Below, one piece after another: positions 1-7,172 of a stretch of DNA of 64,000 nucleotides. Positions within the stretch are counted from its first letter, which is position 1, and every line of letters starts with the position of its first letter. The position numbers were made by a program, and so were the translations under genes. The notes beneath the pieces are model-generated. The model searched no databases and was not told the DNA's origin. It was given only the letters and a program-made list of their open reading frames with translations. Location of the stretch: positions 186,001 to 250,000 of the forward strand of contig NZ_JAKFUM010000003.1 in assembly GCF_021732705.1 (NCBI RefSeq), written 5' to 3'. This stretch comes from Nevskia sp. GTDB taxonomy: Bacteria > Pseudomonadota > Gammaproteobacteria > Nevskiales > Nevskiaceae.

Positions 1-17
1 GGAAGGCCAATGAACGG

Positions 18-452
18 CTAAGTATTTTTTGAGGGTGCTTCAGCAAGTGACTTATTGATGACCGCCTTGATGACTCTGATACGTCCTTTGAGCACATAAC
101 GACAATAAAGTTTGTCCAGCTCTGCGGCTAGTGCTTCGTCGTCGTGGACTGTATAGGCAATTACGGAGTGTGCGCCGTACATCAAGTTCCTCGCCTTCTG
201 TGCGACAAGCAGCCCTGGATACTTCATCACGGTCGGTGTAGTACTGGCCAATAATGACGGCGACGCCGGAATGTTCATATCAACGATGAGCAAACGAAAT
301 TCGCCGTTAGCCAGTACAGTCAAAGCCTCATCCGCCGTTGCTGCATAAACCTGCGCAAGACCCAGGTGCTCAAAAAAATCCGTTAGCCAAGTGGAGTATT
401 CTCTCTCGTCATCGACGATAAGGACTTTCGTGCTCGTCTTACCCTTCGACAT
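18..452 (-). CDS. Single-domain response regulator (receiver only)
   Basis: A 144-residue receiver domain with no output domain. The acidic pair is D14-D15, the phospho-acceptor is D58 in LLIVDMN, the switch Thr is T101 and the conserved Lys is K122 in YVLKG. The loop after beta-3 (about residues 61-88) is longer than in typical receivers. I chose the ATG at 452 because homology to receivers starts at once (KVLIVDDE); an in-frame upstream start would run deep into the kinase gene. Its start overlaps the kinase stop by 14 nt, so the two are probably translationally coupled. It is presumably phosphorylated by that kinase. With no output domain it must act by protein contact, perhaps on the nuclease in the same operon (inference). 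AT-richer than the genes to its right. Confidence 0.85.
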   Translation of the reverse strand: MSKGKTSTKVLIVDDEREYSTWLTDFFEHLGLAQVYAATADEALTVLANGEFRLLIVDMNIPASPSLLASTTPTVMKYPGLLVAQKARNLMYGAHSVIAYTVHDDEALAAELDKLYCRYVLKGRIRVIKAVINKSLAEAPSKNT

Positions 453-1203
453 AAATGCCCTTCTCTTCCAAATTGAATGAGGGGAACCGAATGCGAAATG
501 TCGTCTCTCGGCTCTGCGATGAATATTCAGCTTCGATCTTTGCGTCAAAGCCGGCTTCTAGAAGTTCCTTGCAAATAAAAAGTCCAATCCCGGATCCGCT
601 GGCTTTGACAGACCTAGCGCCAATCCCTCTAAAACCTCGTTCGAAGATTTTTGCTCTCTCATTGAAGTCAAACCCAGGACCGAGATTTTTCACTTCGAGA
701 ATAAGATTTCCTGTCTTCTTCTGCTCATGGACGCTTACTGTGATCGCGGTGTTCTTGTCACCATACTTAACGGCGTTGTCCAAAAGGTTGGTGAACACTT
801 GGCGCAGAAGATCGGGATGTCCCTTAACCCAGTATTGGGTTGAGTCAAGGAGTTGTATCTCCATGCCCTTCTCCTGCTTAGCAAGTTCCTGAAAGAAAGC
901 TATTGCGTCAATAGTTTCTCTCGGTATAAGAGATTTCTTCGACAGCTCCCGCAAGCTTTGACGGCCAGCTTTTGTGCTCAAATTTGATAAGAACGCAAGA
1001 TTTCTAACGAGCTCGATCGTATTAATTAGTTGAGCTGCTGCGGCGCGTAAACGTTGGTCGCGCTTCGCACTAGCCACGTGGCCTTCGACGATGTTGTCGA
1101 GCGTTCCTACAACACCATTGAGTGGGTTGATTATCTGGTGGGTAAAGTTAGCGATGAGTTCTGAATAAATGTCAATCTCAGACCTGCTTTCATTTATGGC
1201 CAT
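439..1203 (-). CDS. Sensorless histidine kinase
   Basis: A 254-residue cytoplasmic kinase that begins almost directly with the H-box (FTHQIINPL, phospho-His H22). The N-box is TNLLDNAVKYG (about 138-148), the G1 box is around GPGF (175-178) and the G2 box is GSGIGLFI (203-210), so the full catalytic apparatus is present. There is no transmembrane segment and no PAS, GAF or other sensor domain, so input must come through a partner. The start overlaps the end of the nuclease gene by 10 nt and the stop overlaps the receiver gene start. This tight packing makes one functional unit of nuclease, kinase and receiver. Base composition is clearly lower in GC than the surrounding chromosome. Confidence 0.88.
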   Translation of the reverse strand: MAINESRSEIDIYSELIANFTHQIINPLNGVVGTLDNIVEGHVASAKRDQRLRAAAAQLINTIELVRNLAFLSNLSTKAGRQSLRELSKKSLIPRETIDAIAFFQELAKQEKGMEIQLLDSTQYWVKGHPDLLRQVFTNLLDNAVKYGDKNTAITVSVHEQKKTGNLILEVKNLGPGFDFNERAKIFERGFRGIGARSVKASGSGIGLFICKELLEAGFDAKIEAEYSSQSRETTFRIRFPSFNLEEKGIYVEG

Positions 1204-2114
1204 CGCTGCTGCACCTCGATTACATTACCTAAGATTTTAAATTCGACATTGCAATACAGATTTAGCAACTGCGATGCCTCGATATACGTTCCAACCGAGG
1301 CCCAATCAGCGCGCCCTGGCGTATCGATTTCCAGTTTTACTTCCGCCCCGCCACTACTCGTAAGGGTGATGCCTTTAGGAAGGGCGACGAAGTTAAGAAG
1401 AGCGAGTAGTGCTCGTAAAGAGGCCGGATTAGCTTTGGCATGGCTCCCCGACGTCACCTTTACCCAGTCATACAAATCGTCATCATTAATAATCCTCGTA
1501 GTTAGACTGGCACCGTGGTCTATTACGGCCGACAATTCTGCTATCGCCGCAGAGAACTCAAGTGATCTGGGAATGCGTATGCCAAGCCCTTCGATGTCTC
1601 CACAAGCTGCTTGCGAGGCTTTCGCCCCAATAGCAAGCAATCGTTTGATACTGGGACCCCCCATGCTGGAAGGCGCAATCAGGCCATGTTTCACGCCTAT
1701 GTCTGGGTAAATTGCGATGAAGCTCTCTAAGTCAGAAACATCCCAGTAGCGAATTGCCGGGCGCTCACGTCTAAAGTTATACCGATCTACCTCGTCCTTG
1801 CATTTTGGAGAGAGATAATTCGACGTGCACATCAGCAAAAAGTCTGCTTTGTGATTGGACGCGTAACTTAGCTTTGGAAAAACCGTTGGCCAGTCAACGG
1901 AATTCGAATACTTTTTGCACTCGATATACCAACGCTCTGGTAGTACGCGGCCGCTCATATCCGTTATAAAGTAATCACCCTCTATATCGCGGCCACCATC
2001 TGCGCCAGGGGTGCGCCACGTAGCATTTCTCAAGCCTCTCTGGAGCATGAGATCGTATATAAAATGCTCAAAGCCGGCGGGTGTAAGCCCATTAATTTTG
2101 TCTTTTATCGACAC
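1194..2114 (-). CDS. Mrr-like PD-(D/E)XK restriction endonuclease domain protein
   Basis: A 306-residue protein whose first ~125 residues match the restriction endonuclease / Mrr_cat fold. FEHFIYDL (E16) is helix 1, GADGGRDIEGD carries D43, and WYIECKKY supplies E65-x-K67, the catalytic E-x-K. The following strand-helix (ADFLLMCTSNYL) is also typical. The remaining ~180 residues match nothing I recognise and may sense or bind a partner. Translation starts at GTG 2114, with GGTGA about 9 nt upstream. It is the first gene of a three-gene overlapping operon with a histidine kinase and a receiver. Mrr-type enzymes cut modified or foreign DNA; coupling to a phosphorelay is unusual. A role in defence or stress-induced DNA cleavage is inference. 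Confidence 0.85.
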   Translation of the reverse strand: MSIKDKINGLTPAGFEHFIYDLMLQRGLRNATWRTPGADGGRDIEGDYFITDMSGRVLPERWYIECKKYSNSVDWPTVFPKLSYASNHKADFLLMCTSNYLSPKCKDEVDRYNFRRERPAIRYWDVSDLESFIAIYPDIGVKHGLIAPSSMGGPSIKRLLAIGAKASQAACGDIEGLGIRIPRSLEFSAAIAELSAVIDHGASLTTRIINDDDLYDWVKVTSGSHAKANPASLRALLALLNFVALPKGITLTSSGGAEVKLEIDTPGRADWASVGTYIEASQLLNLYCNVEFKILGNVIEVQQRWP

Positions 2115-2143
2115 GACATTTTCACCGAATTGGTATGGCAGAT

Positions 2144-2171
2144 AGCAAAGTTATTCGGGATAACTTTTGCT
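2144..2171. promoter_or_regulatory. Palindrome upstream of the nuclease-kinase-receiver operon
   Basis: Arms AGCAAAGTTAT and ATAACTTTTGCT, with a 5-nt centre, form a near-perfect inverted repeat (one-base indel). It lies 30-57 bp before the GTG start of the nuclease gene. The position suits an operator or a hairpin in the leader. No regulator is encoded nearby apart from the receiver, which lacks a DNA-binding domain. Confidence 0.5.
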
Positions 2172-2273
2172 ACCGAGCATCTCGAAATCAACTCTCTTTC
2201 AGAAATCAGATCCGGCGCAAAATTGCCCGTGTACAGAACTTAATCTAAGGAAGCCGTTAGCTCCAAATTCTTG

Positions 2274-2329
2274 GGGATCGGAGTAGGCCACATCGCAGGG
2301 CCCAACTGCCCGGCTTGGGCTGTGATCCC
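2274..2329. repeat. Imperfect inverted repeat in the non-coding gap right of the nuclease operon
   Basis: In the ~230-bp gap between the operon and the next ORF, GGGATC pairs with GATCCC. Inside these, CACA/TGTG and GCCCAA/TTGGGC also pair around a short loop. It could be a structured RNA, a terminator remnant or a junction of the transferred segment. There is no T-tract and it does not fold as a tRNA. The rest of 2172-2344 shows nothing I can name. Confidence 0.3.
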
Positions 2330-2344
2330 GTGCGACCCGATGAG

Positions 2345-2566
2345 CTACTCAGATGGTTCCTTGCCGCTAAAAAATAGCAAAACCACCTGGCCGGTTACCA
2401 ACCTGTGGGGCATCAGTTTCGCTGTATTGACGAGAGAACCTGACGAATGAGTCCGATCATAAGCGCAACGCGAGAACAGGCGCAGTAACTCGGTTCCGAT
2501 AGGCCGCTTTGAGGCACTGGCATTGGCGCCCGCGACTTCCGCTTCGGGCTGATTGCGGTCCCTCAC
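2345..2566 (-). CDS. Possible small hypothetical ORF or gene remnant
   Basis: A 73-codon open frame starting at GTG, whose first base falls in the stop codon of the downstream-lying WS/DGAT gene on the same strand. I recognise no family. No convincing ribosome-binding site is visible, and its composition is intermediate between the AT-rich operon and the GC-rich chromosome. It may be a remnant at the edge of the transferred segment. Confidence 0.2.
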   Translation of the reverse strand: MRDRNQPEAEVAGANASASKRPIGTELLRLFSRCAYDRTHSSGSLVNTAKLMPHRLVTGQVVLLFFSGKEPSE

Positions 2567-3948
2567 TAAGAGGTGAGAAACCCCCGTAGCTCGTCAAGTG
2601 CCTCCCCCGTATAAACCGCAATCCGCTGCATATGCGGCAAGGTATCGCGGCAGCCGGTGAAGCCGAAGTTCATCGTGCCGGCGTATGACAGGCAGGTGAT
2701 GTTCAGCGCGCCGCCGTGTGCGATCAGCGACACCGGGTAGGTCGCTTCCAGCTTTGCGCCATTCCAGTACAGCGGCCGGTCCGGGCCGGGGACGTTGGAG
2801 ATGGTGATGTTGAATACTGGCTTCGCGCGGCCGCCGAGGCCGGTCAGCAGCTGCAGCGTGTACGGACCCATGATCATCATCGTGTACTGGGTCAGCGCGG
2901 ATTTCGGCATCGCCTGCAGGTGTTCCTTGGCGCGGGCCGTGGACGCCTTGATCGCCGCGAGCCGTGCCATGGGATCGGCGATGTCGGTGGCCAGTGTCGC
3001 CATGATGAAGCTGATCGCGTTGCCGGTGGATTGGTCATCGGCTGGCCGCACGTTCACCGGAATGCCGGCGGTCAGCGGCGCTTTCGGCAACTGGTCCAGT
3101 TCACCGAGGAAGCGGCGCAGCGCGGTGGCGCACAGGTACAGCACGATGTCGTTCAGCGAGCAGTCGGCCTTCGCGGCCAGGCTTTTGAGTTCGGCAAGGT
3201 CGTACTGCTGGGTTGCGAAGCGGCGGGCCTGATTGACCCGGCCATTGAGCACGGACTTTGGCCCGGTGAACGGGCCGACCAGCGCATCGCCCGGCGTCTT
3301 CTTGGCGCGGCGCAGGCGGCGGAGTGCCGAGATCAGCGACGAGGCGGATTTCACCTTGGCGCCGAACTGTTCCTTGACCACCTGCATCGGATTGGCGGCG
3401 GGTGCCGTCGGCAGCTTTTCGCGCCGGGTCTTTTCCGGCGGCGGCACGCGCCACGGCGCGACCATGTTGCGTTCGTTCGGGTCCGGCGAGAACACGCGCG
3501 ACATCATCCGCGCGCCGGACACGCCATCGACCAGCGAGTGATGCATCTTCGTGTACAGCGCCACACGATTGCCTTCCAGGCCTTCGATCATCGTGCACTC
3601 CCACAGCGGGCGGCTCAGATCGAGCTGGGTGGAGTGCAGCAGCGATACCAGCACGCCGAGTTCGCGCTCGCCGCCGGGGCGCGGCACCGACAGATGCCGG
3701 AAGTGGTAATCCATGTCGACGTTGTCGTCCTCGATCCACACCGGCAGCGCACGGCCCCCGCGCAGCTTGAGGTTCCACGGCTCCTGCAGCTCCTTCGAGG
3801 CCTTGGCGCGGGCGACGAGGTCCAGCACGAAGCCCTCGGGTGCGTCGGCCGGCAGCGAAAAGATCTGCAGTTGCGCGACATGCATCGGCGTGTCGCGAGA
3901 CTCCACTTGCAGCCACGAGGCATCGAGTGGGTTGAGCTTTTTCGTCAT
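2566..3948 (-). CDS. Wax ester synthase / diacylglycerol acyltransferase (WS/DGAT)
   Basis: A 460-residue WS/DGAT-family acyltransferase that esterifies fatty alcohols or diacylglycerol with acyl-CoA to make storage lipid. The catalytic HHxxxDG motif is HHSLVDG at 136-142. N-terminal LDASWLQVE and the late NVPGP motif are family hallmarks, and length is typical. ATG 3948 was chosen because GAGGAG lies ~10 nt upstream and homology begins at LNPLDASW; the longer frame only adds low-complexity sequence. Next gene on the strand's upstream side is a patatin-like lipoprotein, but a 220-bp gap separates them, so co-transcription is uncertain. Substrate preference cannot be read from sequence. Confidence 0.92.
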   Translation of the reverse strand: MTKKLNPLDASWLQVESRDTPMHVAQLQIFSLPADAPEGFVLDLVARAKASKELQEPWNLKLRGGRALPVWIEDDNVDMDYHFRHLSVPRPGGERELGVLVSLLHSTQLDLSRPLWECTMIEGLEGNRVALYTKMHHSLVDGVSGARMMSRVFSPDPNERNMVAPWRVPPPEKTRREKLPTAPAANPMQVVKEQFGAKVKSASSLISALRRLRRAKKTPGDALVGPFTGPKSVLNGRVNQARRFATQQYDLAELKSLAAKADCSLNDIVLYLCATALRRFLGELDQLPKAPLTAGIPVNVRPADDQSTGNAISFIMATLATDIADPMARLAAIKASTARAKEHLQAMPKSALTQYTMMIMGPYTLQLLTGLGGRAKPVFNITISNVPGPDRPLYWNGAKLEATYPVSLIAHGGALNITCLSYAGTMNFGFTGCRDTLPHMQRIAVYTGEALDELRGFLTS

Positions 3949-4169
3949 CGCGGCGTTCTCCTCGGCGTGTTCTGGGTATGACCGAACTGTAGCGGGCCGA
4001 AGGGACCCGCGTGAGGATTTTCCAGCCGTCCGGCCGGGTGCGATTCGCAGGCTAGGGGGCGGCCTGGAAAACGGCTTTTCGTGCCCTCGGCGCACGAAAG
4101 CACGGCCGCGCACGCGATGGAACGACGGTGGACGCGCTGCGCGGTTCCACGCGCCGCATCGAAACGGCC

Positions 4170-5075
4170 TTACCGGGTCTTGGCCGCGATCGCGGCGCGG
4201 ATCGCCGGCACGGCGGCCAGCGCGGCGCGTTCGCCGGCAAGGATCGCGCGCTGCTTGGACTCGAAGTCGGCGGCCTTGATGCCGTGGACGTCGGGGGCGA
4301 TGACGACGTCGGCGGATGGCAGCTCGGCGCGGCGCAGGCTCGATCCCATGATGTCGAAGGCCTTCAGCACGGTGCCGAGGGTGGAGTCCTCGCGCGCTTC
4401 CTCGACCGGGGCGGAGACGTCCACGGCGATGACGACATCGGCCCCGAGGTCGCGGGCGAAGCGCACCGGGACCGGGCTGACGGTGCCGCCGTCGACGTAT
4501 TCGTCGTTGTCGATGACGGTGGGCTGGAACACGCCGGGGATCGATGACGAGGCGCGCACCGCCAGGCCGACATCGCCGGTCTGGAACACCACGGCTTCGC
4601 CGGTGCGGAGCTTCGCGGCAACGGCGGCGAAGCGGCGCGGCAGTTGCTGGATCTTGCGGCGGCCGACGCGCTCGTTGACGAAGTTCTGCAGCTTCTCGCC
4701 TTTCAGCAGGCCACGGCTGAAGAACTGCCAGTCCGCGAACGCGGCGCGTTCGAGATCGAAGGTCATTTCCTGCAGCTGGAAGCCGTTCAGGCCGGACGCG
4801 TACAGCGCGCCGACGACGCTGCCGGCGCTGGTGCCGATGATCAGATCGACCGGAATGCCCTGCGATTCCAGCATCTTGACCACGCCGACATGGGCGAAGC
4901 CGCGCGCCGCACCGCCCCCGAGCGCGAGCGCCACCTTCGGCGGGATCGGCGCCGGCGGCGGCAGCACCGGTGGCGGCGGGGCGATCTCGACCGGCTTGGC
5001 CGGGGTGCCGGAACAGGCGGCAAGGAGACCAGCGGCGGCAACGACAGCGGCAAGCAGGCGGCGACGAGCGAGCAT
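4170..5075 (-). CDS. Patatin-like phospholipase, lipoprotein (RssA/NTE type)
   Basis: A 301-residue serine lipid hydrolase. The N-terminus has a lipoprotein signal with lipobox LAAC (C21), followed by a Pro-rich linker (31-46). The patatin core shows oxyanion loop GGGAARG (53-59), nucleophile elbow GTSAG (S83) and the dyad Asp in DGG (D195). All catalytic elements are intact, so a phospholipase/lysophospholipase acting at the envelope is expected. Bacterial patatins of this size are commonly annotated RssA-like, but those are usually cytoplasmic; the lipidated N-terminus separates this one. Confidence 0.88.
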   Translation of the reverse strand: MLARRRLLAAVVAAAGLLAACSGTPAKPVEIAPPPPVLPPPAPIPPKVALALGGGAARGFAHVGVVKMLESQGIPVDLIIGTSAGSVVGALYASGLNGFQLQEMTFDLERAAFADWQFFSRGLLKGEKLQNFVNERVGRRKIQQLPRRFAAVAAKLRTGEAVVFQTGDVGLAVRASSSIPGVFQPTVIDNDEYVDGGTVSPVPVRFARDLGADVVIAVDVSAPVEEAREDSTLGTVLKAFDIMGSSLRRAELPSADVVIAPDVHGIKAADFESKQRAILAGERAALAAVPAIRAAIAAKTR

Positions 5076-5127
5076 CGAAAGAATCCGTTCGGGAAAGCAG
5101 GGTGGGGCGCGGCAGTGTAGGGCCGCG

Positions 5128-5865
5128 TCAGGCGCGCGGCGATGGCTGCGCGGCGGCGAGTTCGGCGAACGTGAACAGCACCGGGCACACCGGCGATTCC
5201 GAGGCCCCGGCCAGCGGCAGCGGGAACGCGGTCAGGAAGTACTCGCCTTCCGGCACGGCGCGCAGGTCCAGACACTCGAACACGGCGGCGCGCGGCAGCA
5301 GGCGGCGGTGGATCGGCCGGGCGCGCGAGCCGGGCTGGAAATCGGTCGATTTCCACGACGTGAGATAGGCATTGAAGTCGGGGTTCGCCAGCAGCCAGTC
5401 GGCGGCGTCCTCGGTCAGGGTCAGCGCATGCGCCGGATCGTGCTGGCCGTTCGCGGCTTCCGGCAGCGCGGCCACGGTCAGGATCAGCTTGTCCGGCGCC
5501 TGATCGCGGCCGGTCGCGCGCACGATCTCGGCGCGCAGCATCGCGGCATCGACCGCGCAGTGCCGGGTGCCGCCGGGAGCGTCGCGCCAGATCGGCGCGG
5601 CCAGCTTCAGCAGCAGCACCCGTCCGTAGAGATTGGCGAGGCGATCCGGCGCGAAATAGGCGCCGACATCGGCGCCGTCCTCGAGGATGTGCGACGGCGC
5701 ATCGACGTGCGGCAGGCTGTGCGGCGCCAGCCGGTGGGCGCCGTAGCGCACCGGCGGATGCGCCGGGTTGCACAGGTCATAGACCGGTTCGACGGTGTAC
5801 GGCGCGCCCTCGGCCCACAGGCCGGGCGCATCGGGACGGATCAGCGGAGACAGGACGTAGGGCAT
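5128..5865 (-). CDS. Cyclase family protein (kynurenine formamidase-like metal hydrolase)
   Basis: A 245-residue member of the cyclase/KynB-like family of metal-dependent hydrolases. The signature HxxxHxDxxxH is complete: H49, H53, D55, H59 (in PHSLPHVDAPSH). The family includes arylformamidases of tryptophan breakdown and many uncharacterised enzymes; no kynurenine genes lie nearby, so the substrate is unknown. ATG 5865 (MPYVLSP) is preferred over an upstream frame start at 5952, which would overlap the next gene. It follows the EAL-regulator gene by ~60 bp on the same strand. Confidence 0.8.
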   Translation of the reverse strand: MPYVLSPLIRPDAPGLWAEGAPYTVEPVYDLCNPAHPPVRYGAHRLAPHSLPHVDAPSHILEDGADVGAYFAPDRLANLYGRVLLLKLAAPIWRDAPGGTRHCAVDAAMLRAEIVRATGRDQAPDKLILTVAALPEAANGQHDPAHALTLTEDAADWLLANPDFNAYLTSWKSTDFQPGSRARPIHRRLLPRAAVFECLDLRAVPEGEYFLTAFPLPLAGASESPVCPVLFTFAELAAAQPSPRA

Positions 5866-5927
5866 GCGCCAGTGTCCGGTGTCTGGCCGCGCGTTTCCAG
5901 CGCCGTGCTGCGGCGATGCCTCCCGCC

Positions 5928-7172
5928 TCAGGCTTCGAGCGCCACCCGCCATTCCTCGACCAGCGCGCCGCGCCGCTGCGGCCAGTCGACCAGCCAGGCC
6001 AGCACGCGTTCCGGCGCGATCGGCCGGCTGAACAGATAGCCCTGACCGCGTTCGCAGCCCATCCAGCGCAACTGCCGCACCAGTTCCGGCTGTTCGATGC
6101 CTTCGCCGCAGGTCGACAGGCCGAGCTGCTGCGCCAGCCGCAGGCTCGATTCGACGGCCGCGCGGGCGACGCGGTCATCGAGCATCCGGGCGGTGAAGCC
6201 GCGATCGATCTTCAGTTCCGACAGCGGCAGCTCCGACAACTGCTGCAGCGACGAATAGCCGGTGCCGAAGTCGTCGATCGACAGCCGGAAGCCCTTGATC
6301 CGCAGCCGCGTGATGTTCTCGAGCACCACCGCCGAGCCGTTGGCGGCGTTCGATTCGGTCAGCTCGAAGGTGATGGTCTTCGGGTCCAGCCCGCGATCGA
6401 GCACGGCGCTGGTCAGGCACGCGGCGAAATCGAGCGTGGTCAGCACGCCGGGGCTCAGGTTGACCGACAGCGACAGCGTCAGGCCGACGTCGCGCCAGCC
6501 GCGCTGGGCATCGAGCGCGCCGGCCAGCACGGCATCGGTCAGCCGCGCCATCAGCGGCGTGTTCTCGATCTGCGGCAGGAAGCGGCCCGGCGCGATCACG
6601 CCGTCGCGCGGGTGCAGCCAGCGTACCAGCGCTTCGAAGCCGGTGACGTGACCCTCGTTCAGTTCGATCTGCGGCTCGAAGTACGGCACGAACTGGCCGG
6701 CATCGAGTCCGGCAGCGATCTCGTCCACCGTGTAGTCGGCGCGCGGCGTGCTCGGCGTGCCGCGCGGATGCGGGCTGGCCACGGCGTCCGGAATCGCGGC
6801 AACGGCGGTGCGCAGCGCGTCGATCGACACCGGCTTCGGCAGGATCGTCAGCAGCGCGCGGCCACCCAGGCGGGACAGGGTGCCAACGCTGGCGAGGATC
6901 TGGGCATCGAGCGCGCTGACCAGCGCCACCGGCGGCGGCGCCGGCAGTTCGCCGATGCGCCGCGTCAGCTCCATGCCATCGACGCCGGGCATGTCGAGAT
7001 CGGTGATCACGAGGTCGAACCGCGCACCGTTCTCGATCAGTTCCAGCGCTTCGAGCCCGCCGCTGGCGGCCACGACTTCGCGCACCGGCAGCGCGGCGAG
7101 CATCCGGCCGAGCAGCAGGCGCTGCATCGGATGGTCGTCGACGATCAGCACGCGGCAGTCGGACGGGTTCAT
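5928..7172 (-). CDS. Response regulator with c-di-GMP phosphodiesterase (REC-EAL)
   Basis: A 414-residue REC-EAL protein. The receiver (1-125) has D58 as phospho-acceptor (VITDLD). The EAL domain (~150-405) has EALVRW (E180), the Asn of SVNLSP, ELTES, DDFGTGYSS, the Lys of KIDRGF, GEGIE and QGYLF. All metal- and substrate-binding residues are present, so active hydrolysis of c-di-GMP is expected. Its ATG overlaps the stop of the hybrid kinase gene (ATGA at 7169-7172), making translational coupling and a direct kinase-regulator pairing very likely. Architecture resembles the RocR/PvrR class of regulators. Confidence 0.93.
   Translation of the reverse strand: MNPSDCRVLIVDDHPMQRLLLGRMLAALPVREVVAASGGLEALELIENGARFDLVITDLDMPGVDGMELTRRIGELPAPPPVALVSALDAQILASVGTLSRLGGRALLTILPKPVSIDALRTAVAAIPDAVASPHPRGTPSTPRADYTVDEIAAGLDAGQFVPYFEPQIELNEGHVTGFEALVRWLHPRDGVIAPGRFLPQIENTPLMARLTDAVLAGALDAQRGWRDVGLTLSLSVNLSPGVLTTLDFAACLTSAVLDRGLDPKTITFELTESNAANGSAVVLENITRLRIKGFRLSIDDFGTGYSSLQQLSELPLSELKIDRGFTARMLDDRVARAAVESSLRLAQQLGLSTCGEGIEQPELVRQLRWMGCERGQGYLFSRPIAPERVLAWLVDWPQRRGALVEEWRVALEA

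Noticed and set aside
2274..2345. tRNA-like sequence next to the transferred operon
   Set aside because: Some pairing is present and a GTAGCTCA-like string occurs, but no cloverleaf, T-arm or anticodon arm can be drawn.
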